From the NCBI RefSeq assembly GCF_900111395.1, contig NZ_FOHV01000007.1:118621-182620 (forward strand): 64,000 nucleotides of DNA. The letters run 5' to 3'. The translations under genes and the position numbers were made by a program. Position 1 is the first letter of the stretch; every line of letters starts with the position of its first letter. Under the pieces are notes generated by a model. That model saw nothing but the letters and a program-made list of their open reading frames with translations, was not told the DNA's origin and ran no database searches. Shown piece by piece: positions 18,845 to 30,459 of this stretch. The DNA is from Thorsellia anophelis DSM 18579 (GTDB lineage: Bacteria; Pseudomonadota; Gammaproteobacteria; Enterobacterales; Thorselliaceae).

Positions 18845-18871
18845 ATAACGTCAGTATTTTGTAATACTTTA
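18845..18871 (-). promoter_or_regulatory. Sigma-28 (FliA)-type promoter of flagellin 2
   Basis: Reverse strand: TAAAGTAT (-35, 18871-18864), 11-bp spacer, GACGTTAT (-10, 18852-18845). The consensus is TAAAGTTT-N11-GCCGATAA. Spacer length is exact, and the other flagellin gene has the same architecture. Confidence 0.75.
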
Positions 18872-19177
18872 GCGATTTTTTTAATTAAATGTAATTAATT
18901 GAGTATTAATTACACATTAACTGTATTTTTCCTTTCTATGCTTACATTTCATAACTTGTAGAAATCTTTTTGTGTTGTCTGTTACTTGCATGAATATTTG
19001 TACGTTTAGGGGATGCTAAGATTTAAATTAAAATTTTGGAACGGGTTTGCTGTGTTGTATGTATTTGTTGTATCGATATAAAGGGGGTGTTAAGATTCTG
19101 ATGAATCGTATGTTGATGGAGGAGACTTATTAAACTTAGTTGTTAATAAACGCTAGAGAATGTATGTAGGACTGAAA

Positions 19178-19202
19178 AGAAAAAACCGCCTTCCGGCGGT
19201 TT
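19178..19202 (-). terminator. Intrinsic terminator of flagellin 1
   Basis: Reverse strand AAACCGCC/GGCGGTTT stem with a GGAA loop (19202-19183) followed by TTCTTTT. It is nearly identical to the terminator of the second copy. Confidence 0.88.
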
Positions 19203-19231
19203 GAGTATTACATTAAATCAAATCCGTTTGA

Positions 19232-20404
19232 TTAACGTAATAAAGAAAGTACGTTTTGTGGTACTTGGTTTGCTTGAGCAAGAACAGAAGTACCTGCTTG
19301 TTGCAAGATTTGAGCACGGCTCATGTTAGACACTTCAACTGCATAGTCAGCATCTTCGATACGGCTACGTGAAGCAGTTAAGTTGTTAACAGTTGTACCT
19401 AAGTTGTTGATTGTTGAATCAAGACGGTTTTGTACCGCACCTAGAGCACCACGTAATGAGTCAACTTGAGAAATTGCTTCATCTAATGTTGCTAAAGGAT
19501 CAGTTGTTGCACCACTTAGGAAGTTTTGTGCTGTGAATTTGCTTCCATCAATTGTGAACGCAGCTTCAGTTGGATCAGTTGTTACATCAGCATCGCTAAT
19601 GTTTAGAGCAATATAGTAATCATCACCTGCAACTAAACCTTGAGTTTCAAGGATTGTTACGTCAGTTGTCACTGCTGAATCACCTAGAGTTACTTTAGCA
19701 AATAAGTTACCGTTATCATCTTTTAATACAACAGGATCTACTGTCGCATCACTGATACCAAATGCATCTGCAATAGTTGTTCCTGCATCAGCAACTGCGC
19801 CAGTTGCAACTTGAGTTGTTTGTCCAAAAATAGCTTTAAAGGTATTTGCATCTGCTGCTGCTAATGTACCTTGTGGACCATTTACGTTAAAAGTTGAGAC
19901 GCCTAAAGATGCACTATCAGTTTGTTTAAGGTTGATCACGATTCTTTCATTGTCATTTGCACCAACTTGTAGCGCTAGGTTGTTATCTTTAGCAAGTACT
20001 TTAACGCCATTGAATTGAGTTTGTTCAGAGATACGGTCAATTTCAGCTAAGCGTTGAGTAACTTCTGATTGGATAGAAGTTAAGTCACTTGCTGAGTTTG
20101 AACCATTACCTGCTTGAACTGTTAATTCACGAACACGTTGCAAGTTGTTATTGATTTCATTTAATGCACCTTCAGTAGTTTGTGCAATTGAAATCCCATC
20201 AAGTGCGTTACGACGTGCTTGAGCAAGACCTTTGATGTTTGATGTGAAACGGTTTGCGATAGCTTGACCAGCTGCGTCATCTTTTGCGCTGTTAATACGC
20301 ATACCTGATGATAAACGCTCGATTGCTGTGCCTAAAGCTGATTGTGAACGGCTAAGATTAAGTTGTGTGTTCAATGACATCACATTTGTGTTGATAACAG
20401 ACAT
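19232..20404 (-). CDS. fliC: Flagellin (upstream copy)
   Basis: 390 residues. The same D0/D1 ends as the 432-residue copy are near identical, including the C-terminal [20 protein letters not shown] and NVLSLLR. The central variable region (about 180-300) is shorter and diverged. The last 94 bp of the two copies are identical at DNA level, including silent sites. The start has AAAGGAG. It is a single-gene unit with its own promoter and terminator, so the two filament proteins can be expressed independently. Confidence 0.96.
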   Translation of the reverse strand: MSVINTNVMSLNTQLNLSRSQSALGTAIERLSSGMRINSAKDDAAGQAIANRFTSNIKGLAQARRNALDGISIAQTTEGALNEINNNLQRVRELTVQAGNGSNSASDLTSIQSEVTQRLAEIDRISEQTQFNGVKVLAKDNNLALQVGANDNERIVINLKQTDSASLGVSTFNVNGPQGTLAAADANTFKAIFGQTTQVATGAVADAGTTIADAFGISDATVDPVVLKDDNGNLFAKVTLGDSAVTTDVTILETQGLVAGDDYYIALNISDADVTTDPTEAAFTIDGSKFTAQNFLSGATTDPLATLDEAISQVDSLRGALGAVQNRLDSTINNLGTTVNNLTASRSRIEDADYAVEVSNMSRAQILQQAGTSVLAQANQVPQNVLSLLR

Positions 20405-21608
20405 AATAAACTCCTTTTATTAGTGTAATGCTCCAATTTAAGAGACCTCTTAAAAAAGTGCTCTAGTTGTTCTGCTTTATCCATTTGTATCTGCAGAGAC
20501 AAACATATAAACGTCTATTAACTTTAAATCTTTAATCTATAATTTTTATTTGGGTTGCTTTTTGGTTTGTTTTTAACCGTTTCGTTGAATTTATATTTAT
20601 TTTTCAATTAAATATAAATGTTAAAAGTAATGTTTGCTTTTGTAACATAATGTAATTTAGACTGATTTTGGATAAAAATGGCCTAAATTTAATATAACAA
20701 TTGCATGCGAAATGCTTGCTTCATAATGTCAATTTGGGTGTTTTCTCATCATATAGGGGCTTTAGCTTGGTGTTTAAACTTGGTACTTTAAGTAGATATT
20801 TATATTAGCTGCTTGTGTTTACTTCTTATTGATGGATGATGGGTAGGATGAATATCAAAAAAAGAGCAGCATAAAAGTGAGCGTTATTAAAATGAAATTA
20901 ATATATTAATTCACGTAAGAGTATTTTGTCATAGTGTTCTCTTATTTGATCTTGATGTAAGAAGAATATCGTATCGGTGCATTAATTCTACTTGAGTTGT
21001 AAAGATGAATATTGAATAAAGCAGGGAGCAAGTGATCTTCTGACAAAGAAAGAGGATAATTGCCAAAGATAACACGTGAGATTATATAAAGAATAATTAA
21101 ATGGCTGTGGGTGTGGTGGAAATTGGGTATAATATTGTATAGAGTAAATTGAGTGTGTTTGTGATACAAATGGTCCTTGATTTATGAATGCATGACTAAA
21201 GTAATGAATGCAGCTATTTGCCATTTCATTGGTTGCAGAGTAATAGCAGTGGTGAAGAGCTACTTGTAGTCATTTGTCACTGTAGTTAGTTATTGTCAAT
21301 AGTAAGTTCTATTATTGAAATGGAGTTAAATTAATTTGTACATTACAAATGTAAGATTGTAATTGAAATTGGAGTCATTAACTTCAATTTAGGCTGTAAT
21401 TTAAATTATATATTTGACGTTTTGATTGATGAGTTTACCGAATAGGTGTATTCGAGTTTACTAATAATTGCTCAGGCTCAAGACTTAATGGTACCACCTA
21501 TTTATTATCAGTTATCAGTAAGATACTATTATCAATGATATTTGTGCAGATACTAACCTGTAAGTGGTCTGCATTATACTAATTTACGCATTAATACGGA
21601 TTTTTCAT
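20405..21608. other. Long intergenic region between flagellin 1 and yejK
   Basis: 1.2 kb without a convincing gene. The open frames here lack ribosome sites and have runs of Ile/Tyr/Ser typical of AT-rich noise. The flagellin promoter is at 20508-20534. Overlapping short palindromes (TTTGTA-CAT-TACAAA at 21335-21349) lie upstream of yejK. Nothing else was recognised. Confidence 0.4.
20508..20534 (-). promoter_or_regulatory. Sigma-28 (FliA)-type promoter of flagellin 1
   Basis: Reverse strand: TAAAGATT (20534-20527), 11-bp spacer, GACGTTTA (20515-20508). It has the same spacing and a near-identical -10 as the second flagellin promoter. The implied leader is roughly 95 bases. Confidence 0.75.
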
Positions 21609-22739
21609 ATGAGCATTAATATTAAATACCTAGCGCTTCATCAGTTAGTCGCAGTCACTCCCTCTCAACCTGATGAAGGCGCTCAAGTCTCATTACTTGT
21701 AAATGAGAAACTTATTGAGAATAGTCCTATTGTTGAGAGCATGATGGAAAAACTTCATCAATTATATAGTATGAAAAACAAAGGATTTGCTGTTTTTACT
21801 GATCCAAGTAATGTGAATCTATCAACTCAATCTGATGGTGAAGAGGGAGATGAGTTAGAGAATGACAAGGACACTAATGTAAATGTGGTAGGTGAATCGT
21901 TTTTGTCCTTATTTCAGTCATATTACAAAAATCAAGATGACTTCTTATCATTTTCTCTTAATGCTGCAAATAATTTAGTCGCTGAAATCAATCAATACAG
22001 TTTTGCAGAGCCTGGATTACTTTTGATGTGTCATTATCATCATGTAGCTAATGACTATCTTTTTATTGCTCAGCTAACGAATGTACATAGTACGACAGTT
22101 AATCAAGCTTTTGAGATAAAAGAAATTGATTATCTTGATATTGAAAAATCTGACATTATGGCAAGATTAGATATTACTGAATGGTCAGTTAATCAAGACT
22201 CTTCTCGTTATCTAACCTTTTTAAGAGGAAGAATAGGGCGTAAAGTAGGGGATTTTTTCTTGGATTTTTTAGGTGCAGAAACAGGTCTCGATCCAAAAGT
22301 TCAAACCCAAGCGCTTGTTCAAGCAATTGATGATTACTGTCAGCAGCATACGCTTGCTAAAGAAGAAGAAAAAGCCTATAAACAGGAAGTGTTTAGTTAT
22401 TGTCAAACACAAGCAAAGCAGGGAGAGGAACTTTCTATCCAAGCACTGTCAGATTTTCTAGCACCAGACAGTAATCCTATATTAGCTAAAAAAGAGGATG
22501 TGGTGGATTTAGCGAGTTTCACACAAGAGCAAGGGTATCAATTCCCTGAATCATTTCCAGCAGATGCGAGTACTTTGAAAAAATTAACTAAGTTCTCAGG
22601 AAGCGGTGGTGGTGTGACAATTAGTTTTACATCAGCACAATTAGGTGAAAAAGTGGTTTGGGATAAAACAACTGACACATTAGTGATTAAAGGTACGCCT
22701 CCTAATTTAAGGGACCAGCTAGAGCGTTTTTACGATTAG
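21609..22739 (+). CDS. yejK: Nucleoid-associated protein YejK (NdpA)
   Basis: 376 residues from the ATG at 21609 (MSINIKYLALHQLV), matching the N-terminus of E. coli YejK; the frame extends 15 codons upstream without family similarity. Characteristic blocks are RYLTFLRGRIGRKVGDFFLD and the C-terminal GSGGGVTISF and KGTPPNLRDQLERF. It is a cytoplasmic nucleoid-associated protein of unsettled function, also found near phage-related ATPases. Compared with E. coli it has an extra acidic stretch (GEEGDELENDKDTN) at about residues 78-91. Confidence 0.94.
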   Translation: MSINIKYLALHQLVAVTPSQPDEGAQVSLLVNEKLIENSPIVESMMEKLHQLYSMKNKGFAVFTDPSNVNLSTQSDGEEGDELENDKDTNVNVVGESFLSLFQSYYKNQDDFLSFSLNAANNLVAEINQYSFAEPGLLLMCHYHHVANDYLFIAQLTNVHSTTVNQAFEIKEIDYLDIEKSDIMARLDITEWSVNQDSSRYLTFLRGRIGRKVGDFFLDFLGAETGLDPKVQTQALVQAIDDYCQQHTLAKEEEKAYKQEVFSYCQTQAKQGEELSIQALSDFLAPDSNPILAKKEDVVDLASFTQEQGYQFPESFPADASTLKKLTKFSGSGGGVTISFTSAQLGEKVVWDKTTDTLVIKGTPPNLRDQLERFYD

Positions 22740-22955
22740 TCATCTATCATATTAGAGAATTGACTTATCCTTAATTGATTATACCGTCGTAAAGTAAGAC
22801 GTGTTCTGAAAAACTATTACAGTATGCATATACGAACTTAAGTGTATTGGGGCTTATTTTTAGTAAGTTAAGCACCCTGTAATAGGAATTCAAGAGCAAT
22901 AATAGGTGGGATAAGTAGTTGGGTATGTTATTAACGTAAAAGCGTGGTCGCTTTT

Positions 22956-22997
22956 CTCACAAAAATAAGCCTGTACATAAAGGCTTACTTTTGTGAG
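22956..22997. terminator. Bidirectional terminator between yejK and rnm
   Basis: A 17-bp stem with one mismatch (22956-22972 with 22981-22997) and an 8-base loop. The AAGCCT/AGGCTT core is flanked by A- and T-rich tracts. It sits between convergent genes. Confidence 0.75.
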
Positions 22998-23012
22998 CAG
23001 TTAGCCAGTCTG

Positions 23013-23876
23013 TTATAGGAACGTTTCCCATATTGGTTTGACATTAGCAGGTAACCAAAGATTTTTGCCTAAGTCATACCAAGGGGTAGGGTAGTGAAAA
23101 TCTGAACCAACAGAAACGTATAGTTTAAATTCTTGAGCTAATTTAGCGAAATGAGTGCGCTTATCTGGTGTTAATTGACTATTTGTGACCTCAAGTGCAT
23201 CTCCTCCCATTTCTGCAAATGCTTCTACAAGGCGCCTACCCCACTTACCTTTTAAGGGATAAGCAAAAGGATGGGCGAGTACAGCCTTACCTCCGGCTTT
23301 ATGAATCACATCTATCGCAACTTGCATATCACACCACTCGGCACGTACATATCCAACACTACCCTTGCCTAATATTTTATCAAAGGCTTTTTGGTGAGAT
23401 TTGACTTTACCTATCTGAACAAGATGCGTGGCAAAATGATTGCGGGTGAGCATGATAGGAAAGGGGGAAGATTGTGATTCGCTAAGTGAGGCTTCTATTT
23501 CACTTAAACTATTATACACTTCTATTTTCTCTAGTTTTTCAGAGATGCGCTTGGCTCTATCATAGCGAACAGTTGCTTGCGTGGCTAATAAGTTTGTTAG
23601 AGCGGGGTGGTTGATATCTAGATTGAGTCCAACGATGTGAATGTCATGAGACAGCCAGCAAGTTGATATTTCAACGCCACTAATTAATTGGATAGGGAGT
23701 TTATTTTCATTAATTTTTTTTAAAGCAAAAGGGATCGCATCGGTACAATCGTGGTCTGTGATTGCTAAATAGTTTACTTTTCGTTCAATTGCGCGTTCAA
23801 TTAATAATTCAGGGGAAAACTTGCCATCGGATGCATTTGTATGAGAATGTAAATCATAAATTATTAAATTGATCAC
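23013..23876 (-). CDS. rnm: PHP-domain phosphoesterase (RNase AM / 3',5'-nucleotide bisphosphatase type)
   Basis: 287 residues. PHP metal-binding motifs are visible: DLHSHTNASDG near the N-terminus, AITDHDCTDA, the SGVEIS block, AVLAHPFAYP and the C-terminal GSDFHYP. E. coli YciV/Rnm of this type is a 5'-3' exoribonuclease on short RNAs and rRNA 5' ends and also removes phosphate from 3',5'-bisphosphates. The start is a GTG at 23876 with AAGG ten bases upstream; no ATG precedes the metal motif. Length fits the family (about 290). Confidence 0.9.
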   Translation of the reverse strand: MINLIIYDLHSHTNASDGKFSPELLIERAIERKVNYLAITDHDCTDAIPFALKKINENKLPIQLISGVEISTCWLSHDIHIVGLNLDINHPALTNLLATQATVRYDRAKRISEKLEKIEVYNSLSEIEASLSESQSSPFPIMLTRNHFATHLVQIGKVKSHQKAFDKILGKGSVGYVRAEWCDMQVAIDVIHKAGGKAVLAHPFAYPLKGKWGRRLVEAFAEMGGDALEVTNSQLTPDKRTHFAKLAQEFKLYVSVGSDFHYPTPWYDLGKNLWLPANVKPIWETFL

Positions 23877-24138
23877 AGGGTTGCATCCTTTTTAAGTTGG
23901 TTGATTATGACAGTTAAAAGTTCAAAAAGTTCCGCGCATATACGTATCTTTACAAAAATAAGTGAAAATACAGACGATTTTGCTTTATTTACAGAAAATT
24001 TATGAAATAATGTACATCGCAAGCCAATTTAAGCTTGTGTAAATTTTATAAATAAACTTTAGTATGTGAAGTCGTTTTTGAAGTAACGATAAAGTAGCAT
24101 AGTAAAGATAATAACTTAAACCTAGCAGAGGTATTAAA

Positions 24139-25323
24139 ATGAATCGTAAAGTTCTTGCACTAGCAATTACAGCTTTATTAGCAGCTAACGCAGCTAACGC
24201 AGCTGAAATCTATAACAAAGATGGCAACAAAATTCACTTAACTGGTAAAGTTGAAGCTGATTATAAATTCCGTGATAAAGCTGCTGCTGAATATAATTAT
24301 GCAGACAATAAGGTATCTGATGGTAAAGGTGAGAAAATCCATAATGAAGATAACACTTTTGCTCGTCTAGGTTTTATGGGTGAAACTCAAATCAATAGTC
24401 AATTAACTGGTTATGCTACTTTTGAGCATGAATTTAGTCAAGGTGATGCTGCTATTAATAATAGTGATGACACTCGTTATGCGTTTGTTGGTTTAAAATA
24501 TGCAAATTTAGGTTCATTAGATTTTGGTCGTAACTATGGTGTTGTAGGAATTATTCGTGATTTCACAGATAATGCACCTGTATTTGGTGGTGAAGGCTTT
24601 AATGGTGAAAGAAGTACTGACGTATTCATGTTAGGTCGCGCTTCAAGTTTAGCTACTTATACAAATGAAGATTTATTTGGTTATGTGCCTGGTTTAACAA
24701 CATATTTACAATACCAAGCTAAAAATTCTAAGAATGAAAATGTTTGGGATCAGCACGGCGATGGTTTTGCATTTGCGACAACCTATACTCATGAAGCTAC
24801 AGGATTATCAGCGGGTTTCACCTACGCTAACAGTGATAGAGTTGATGACACTCAAGTTAATTTAGCTGATCAGGGTAAACACGCTGAAATTTGGGGCATA
24901 GCGACTAAATATGATGCAAATAATATTTATGCTGCAATTAGCTGGGCTCAAACAAATAATATGATACCTGTTAGAGATCGTGCTGGTGATATACATGAAT
25001 TTGCTGATAAAACTCGTGGCCTAGAAGCAATCTTTAACTATACATTTGATTTTGGTAATAACTCTAGCTTTACACCTAGTATTGTATATAACCAAACACG
25101 TGGTAGAGATTTAGTAGGTTCTCCTGATGTCAATAATGATTTAACCAATGCATATTTAACTAAATATGTTGGCTTAGGTGCTAAATACCAATTCAATAAA
25201 AATATTGAAACTGCTGTTGGTTATAAAATCAATTTAGTAGATGAAAAAGCTGCTTATACTCAAGGTGATGCAAATATTGCTGTAGATGATCAAGTTGAAA
25301 TGCGTTTAACTTACAGCTTCTAA
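24139..25323 (+). CDS. Gram-negative general porin (OmpC/OmpF type)
   Basis: 394 residues. A signal peptide of 21-22 residues (MNRKVLALAITALLAANAANA) is followed by the porin opening AEIYNKDGNKIHLTGKVEAD. The rest is alternating beta strands with the loop-3-like region around FTDNAPVFGGEGF, and the chain ends in Phe (EMRLTYSF), the outer-membrane assembly signal. It forms trimeric diffusion channels for small solutes. It is a single-gene unit with AGAGG at the start and a strong terminator. Codon use is skewed to highly expressed gene codons (many GGT, GCT, CGT). Confidence 0.93.
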   Translation: MNRKVLALAITALLAANAANAAEIYNKDGNKIHLTGKVEADYKFRDKAAAEYNYADNKVSDGKGEKIHNEDNTFARLGFMGETQINSQLTGYATFEHEFSQGDAAINNSDDTRYAFVGLKYANLGSLDFGRNYGVVGIIRDFTDNAPVFGGEGFNGERSTDVFMLGRASSLATYTNEDLFGYVPGLTTYLQYQAKNSKNENVWDQHGDGFAFATTYTHEATGLSAGFTYANSDRVDDTQVNLADQGKHAEIWGIATKYDANNIYAAISWAQTNNMIPVRDRAGDIHEFADKTRGLEAIFNYTFDFGNNSSFTPSIVYNQTRGRDLVGSPDVNNDLTNAYLTKYVGLGAKYQFNKNIETAVGYKINLVDEKAAYTQGDANIAVDDQVEMRLTYSF

Positions 25324-25758
25324 TTTAAATAGTGATACACTAGTATCATGAATTAAATTAATATATCTTAAAGACAGCAACATTGTTGCTGTCTTTTTCT
25401 ATTTGGGCAATAGAAGTTTTTTAATTTACCTCATTTAATTTCCGCTATTTATTCCATTGCTTTTTAAGACTATTCTATAAAGAACAGTTAAGATTTTCGA
25501 ATCCAATACACTTTAACCCTCCCACTTAAAATTGTTTTATCAACATACTTATTTGGTTTGCTTATTTAAAGCATGGATGTATACAACTTCTCAAAACTTT
25601 TTAGATGCTAGTCGTGTTGGTTTTAGCAATATTTTTTTACTCGAACGATTAAAATCATACTTTTTTGTATCATTTTACGGCACAATATGACTTGTTGTCG
25701 TCAATTGTTGTTTTTATGAAAATTCAGTTCGTTTTTATCCTCAACTTCGGAGTCTAAA
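25324..25758. other. Porin-aspC intergenic region
   Basis: 435 bp. The porin terminator lies at 25371-25398. The remainder is AT-rich and should hold the aspC promoter; an imperfect ATCATAC-T6-GTATCAT symmetry at about 25652-25671 may be an operator. Confidence 0.45.
25371..25398 (+). terminator. Intrinsic terminator of the porin gene
   Basis: A perfect 11-bp stem AAGACAGCAAC/GTTGCTGTCTT with a 3-base loop, followed by a T-run. Confidence 0.92.
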
Positions 25759-26949
25759 ATGTTTGAAAATATCCAACAAGCCCCTGCAGATCCTATTCTA
25801 GGCTTAGCCGATCTCTTTAAAGCAGATCCTCGCGCTCATAAAATTAATCTTGGTATTGGTGTTTATAAAAATGAATTTGGGGATACCCCTGTTCTAAATA
25901 GTGTTAAGAAAGCAGAAACACTTTTGCTTGAGTGTGAAAAAACCAAAAATTATTTAGGAATTGATGGACTTGCTGCTTTCGCAACCGCAACACAAGCGTT
26001 ATTATTTGGTGCAGACAGTGACATTATTACAAATAAAAGAGCTTCAACGGCCCAAACACCAGGTGGCACAGGTGCTCTTCGTGTTGCAGCTGAGTTTTTA
26101 GCGAAGCATACTGGTGCTAAGCGTGTATGGATAAGTAAACCAACATGGCCAAACCATCACAGCATCTTTAAAGCGGTCGGTATCGAAGTGTTAGAGTATG
26201 CTTATTACGATGCAGAAAACCACTCTTTAGACTTAAATGGATTATTAGAGGATTTGAATCAAGCACAAGATGGAGATATTGTGTTATTTCATGGTTGTTG
26301 CCATAACCCAACAGGGATCGATCCTACACAAGGACAATGGGAACAGTTAGCTGAATTATCTAGAGCGAAAGGTTGGTTACCACTTTTTGATTTTGCTTAT
26401 CAAGGTTTTGCTCGCGGATTAGAGGAAGATGCAGAAGGATTACGTGCGTTTGCCAAAAATCACCGTGAGCTGATGGTCGCAAGTTCTTATTCTAAAAATT
26501 TTGGACTCTATAATGAACGTGTGGGTGCCTGCACATTAGTTGCTGCTGATAATGAGAGTTCTGTGCGTGCGTTTAGCCAAATTAAATCCGTGATTCGTGC
26601 TAATTATTCTAATCCACCCGCTCATGGTGCATCTGTTGTCGCGACTATTTTAGATACACCTGCATTACGTCAAGAATGGGAAGAAGAATTAACGGCAATG
26701 AGAACACGTATCAAGGCGATGCGTGATAAGTTTGTTGTGTTGTTAAAAGAAAAAGGGGCAACTCAAGATTTTAGTTTTATACAAAATCAGTACGGGATGT
26801 TCTCATTTAGTGGTCTTACTAGCGATCAAGTGCAGCGTTTACGGGATGAATTTGCAGTTTATGCAGTTAGCTCAGGACGTATTAATGTTGCAGGTATGAC
26901 CGATCATAATATTGAAGCGTTATGCCAAGCAATTGTTGCTGTACTTTAA
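25759..26949 (+). CDS. aspC: Aspartate aminotransferase
   Basis: 396 residues, the length of E. coli AspC. A class I PLP aminotransferase that exchanges amino groups between aspartate/glutamate and oxaloacetate/2-oxoglutarate. Seen: [36 protein letters not shown] and the PLP-binding [15 protein letters not shown] with Lys at residue 246. The Arg for the distal carboxylate is in the C-terminal GRINVAGM. TyrB is the alternative within the same subfamily; the sequence fits AspC better. Single-gene unit. Confidence 0.94.
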   Translation: MFENIQQAPADPILGLADLFKADPRAHKINLGIGVYKNEFGDTPVLNSVKKAETLLLECEKTKNYLGIDGLAAFATATQALLFGADSDIITNKRASTAQTPGGTGALRVAAEFLAKHTGAKRVWISKPTWPNHHSIFKAVGIEVLEYAYYDAENHSLDLNGLLEDLNQAQDGDIVLFHGCCHNPTGIDPTQGQWEQLAELSRAKGWLPLFDFAYQGFARGLEEDAEGLRAFAKNHRELMVASSYSKNFGLYNERVGACTLVAADNESSVRAFSQIKSVIRANYSNPPAHGASVVATILDTPALRQEWEEELTAMRTRIKAMRDKFVVLLKEKGATQDFSFIQNQYGMFSFSGLTSDQVQRLRDEFAVYAVSSGRINVAGMTDHNIEALCQAIVAVL

Positions 26950-27125
26950 CTGTAGGCTAATTAAGAGTGATTGGTGTTTACTGGCGTAATTTTGGTTGTA
27001 CGTTGTATTGACTTATCTCTGTAAACGCCTATTAATCCAAAGTTCACACTTGTTTTTACTCTATCTATGTTTTTTTGAGATGGTAAAAGTCTTGTGTGAA
27101 CTGATGTTTCAAGATTAATCAATAT

Positions 27126-27176
27126 CCGGATGTTTAGCACATATGCTTAATACAGATGTTCAGTACAGATGTTTAG
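27126..27176. repeat. Three copies of a 13-bp motif
   Basis: CCGGATGTTTAGC (27126-27138), TACAGATGTTCAG (27151-27163) and TACAGATGTTTAG (27164-27176). The last two are in direct tandem. They could be operator half-sites or slippage products. Confidence 0.5.
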
Positions 27177-27196
27177 TTTGTACTTTTTGTAAGTGG

Positions 27197-27445
27197 TTAA
27201 TAAATAGAGTATAAGTCAAAATCATTTTGATTGGCTACTTTAATTACTGCCCTAATATAAGCACTTATGATGCTAGTTGTACTGATAGCTAGTCGTTGCA
27301 AGTATGATATAGGGGGAGTGCTATTATCTTTTTGTATTACCTCATCTGTCTTACCCTTGTAAATCGTATCAATCTTTTCCATTCCTCTGCCGTTTCCAAA
27401 TGTAACGCACCTAGCCAACGTTATTAAATATTTTTTGATGCTCAT
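27197..27445 (-). CDS. Doubtful small ORF, 82 residues
   Basis: Reverse-strand frame starting ATGAGCATC. No ribosome-binding site and no recognised motif are visible. The product is mixed, with a mildly hydrophobic segment (LAISTTSIISAYIRAVIKVA, about residues 49-68). It is listed because it is the only open frame of any length in this gap; it is more likely noise than a gene. Confidence 0.2.
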   Translation of the reverse strand: MSIKKYLITLARCVTFGNGRGMEKIDTIYKGKTDEVIQKDNSTPPISYLQRLAISTTSIISAYIRAVIKVANQNDFDLYSIY

Positions 27446-27851
27446 AAATCATTTGTTATTATAATCCATTGGTTTTTTGATTTTGTGTTGTATCGTTTTA
27501 GTTCTTACAATTGAAGTGACATGATGATTTTAGGATATTCGTTAGTGATAAAGGTAATCTTTTAATTTTATCCTTTACACCTCTTTTGTTTATCCCTATT
27601 GAAGTGTATGATTTTAGAGTGTATGGCTATTGTTAATTAGAGAACTAGTGATTGTTAACATGTGGCTAATTTCAAATTGGTATTATTTACATAGCCATGG
27701 TTAGATGATCGTTTGATAATAGCAATCATAATCATTCATTGTATCTAGATGAGGTTCTAGTAATAAAAGGCTTCATTTTAGGTTTTGAAATATAAATAAA
27801 AAACTACACATGGATAAGTAGTTAAATTTACTCATAAGAAAAAGGAATAAC

Positions 27852-28337
27852 ATGAATCCATTAGATAAAATTAAACTCACCAACCCAATTCATTTGTTGG
27901 CGGTTGGATTGGGTAGTGGTCTTTCTCCTAAGGCACCAGGGACTTTTGGTTCTATTGCCGCAATCCCTATTTGGCTTTTATTCTATCAATTGCCTGATTT
28001 ATACTACGGTATTTTATTACTGATAATGACTTTTGCAGGTATTTATATTTGTGATAAAACTGCAAAAGATATGGGAGAGCATGATCATGGCAGTATCGTA
28101 TTTGATGAGTTTGTCGGTATGTGGATTACCTTATGGTTGATTCCATCGTTTCATTGGCTATGGATTGTGATTGCTTTTTTACTCTTTCGTTTATTTGATA
28201 TCTGGAAACCTTGGCCTATAGGGTGGTTTGACCGAAAAGTAGATGGTGGTGTCGGTATTATGATTGATGATATATGGGCAGGCATATTCGCTGCATTTTG
28301 TTTATGGGCACTAGGTGCGTTATATCAATTAATTTAA
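27852..28337 (+). CDS. pgpA: Phosphatidylglycerophosphatase A
   Basis: 161 residues, close to the family length. It removes phosphate from phosphatidylglycerophosphate in the inner membrane, the last step of phosphatidylglycerol synthesis. Seen: GLGSGLSPKAPGTFGS near the N-terminus, IVFDEFVGMW in the middle, RLFDIWKPWPIGWFD, and several hydrophobic helices. The start has AAAAAGGAATAAC. In enterobacteria pgpA follows thiL; here it stands alone. Confidence 0.95.
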   Translation: MNPLDKIKLTNPIHLLAVGLGSGLSPKAPGTFGSIAAIPIWLLFYQLPDLYYGILLLIMTFAGIYICDKTAKDMGEHDHGSIVFDEFVGMWITLWLIPSFHWLWIVIAFLLFRLFDIWKPWPIGWFDRKVDGGVGIMIDDIWAGIFAAFCLWALGALYQLI

Positions 28338-28571
28338 TGATTAAATCCGTTATCGTAAGCTTGTAAGAATAGATAGCGTGCTTATTAGGCTTTGATGTAA
28401 TGGATTATCAATAATTCAGTATTATACAAAATGTCATTAGCACTGTTTCAATAAAACCATACCTAAATCGAGCAATACTTATTAATAAAGAATGTTTTGA
28501 TTCTTTGGTTTTTTAACATTAAGCGGTTGCTTTAGTTATAGATAAGTATGCGCACCTAAGAAGTGTTTTAA

Positions 28572-30053
<1,482 letters not shown>

Positions 30054-30459
30054 CTAAAAATGTTGCAGTAAATTTGAACTAATTAGTATGATCCTTAAAG
30101 TGCAGATTAGATGTGCTTTAGGTGAATGCGAATTAGGAATGACTTACCTCGTTAAAAACGATCATTTAGGTGGTCGTTTTTTTATTTGTTTGTCTATGAT
30201 TAGATCTAAGAGATCTTAGTCATCACAAAAAATTCTTCAGCATAGAAAGATTGATTGCTCTGATTTTTTAAGATTAGAATTAATATGATTAGCTACTGCG
30301 ATTAGTAATGTATATTAATGAGGTATGAGAGTGCTTGATTGATTTTTATCTGTCTGGGTAGGGTTAATTACATTCTATTAATGAGATGATGGATTTTGAA
30401 AGCATCTTATTTATGGTAAAGTAGTAAGATATTTTAAATCGTCAGGATAAGAGTTATAA
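30054..30459. other. Intergenic region after the GH1 gene
   Basis: 406 bp. The GH1 terminator is at 30154-30184. The rest is AT-rich DNA with no recognised element besides the presumed promoter of the next gene. Confidence 0.4.
30154..30184 (+). terminator. Intrinsic terminator of the GH1 gene
   Basis: The stem AAAAACGATCA/TGGTCGTTTTT (30154-30164 with 30171-30181, one wobble pair) is followed by further T residues. Confidence 0.85.

Larger units (their letters stand above)
18731..19231. other. Flagellin-flagellin intergenic region
   Basis: 501 bp holding the sigma-28-type promoter and leader of the downstream flagellin (18845-18871) and the terminator of the upstream one (19178-19202). No other gene was seen. 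Confidence 0.6.
26950..27851. other. Long intergenic region between aspC and pgpA
   Basis: About 0.9 kb. It holds a 9-bp inverted repeat (AGTTCACAC at 27041-27049, GTGTGAACT at 27094-27102), three copies of a 13-mer at 27126-27176, and one weak reverse-strand ORF (27197-27445). No RNA gene was recognised. Confidence 0.4.

Noticed and set aside
20942..21224. Two reverse-strand ORFs rich in His, Ile, Tyr and Ser
   Set aside because: No ribosome site and composition typical of AT-rich noncoding DNA; the two frames overlap each other.
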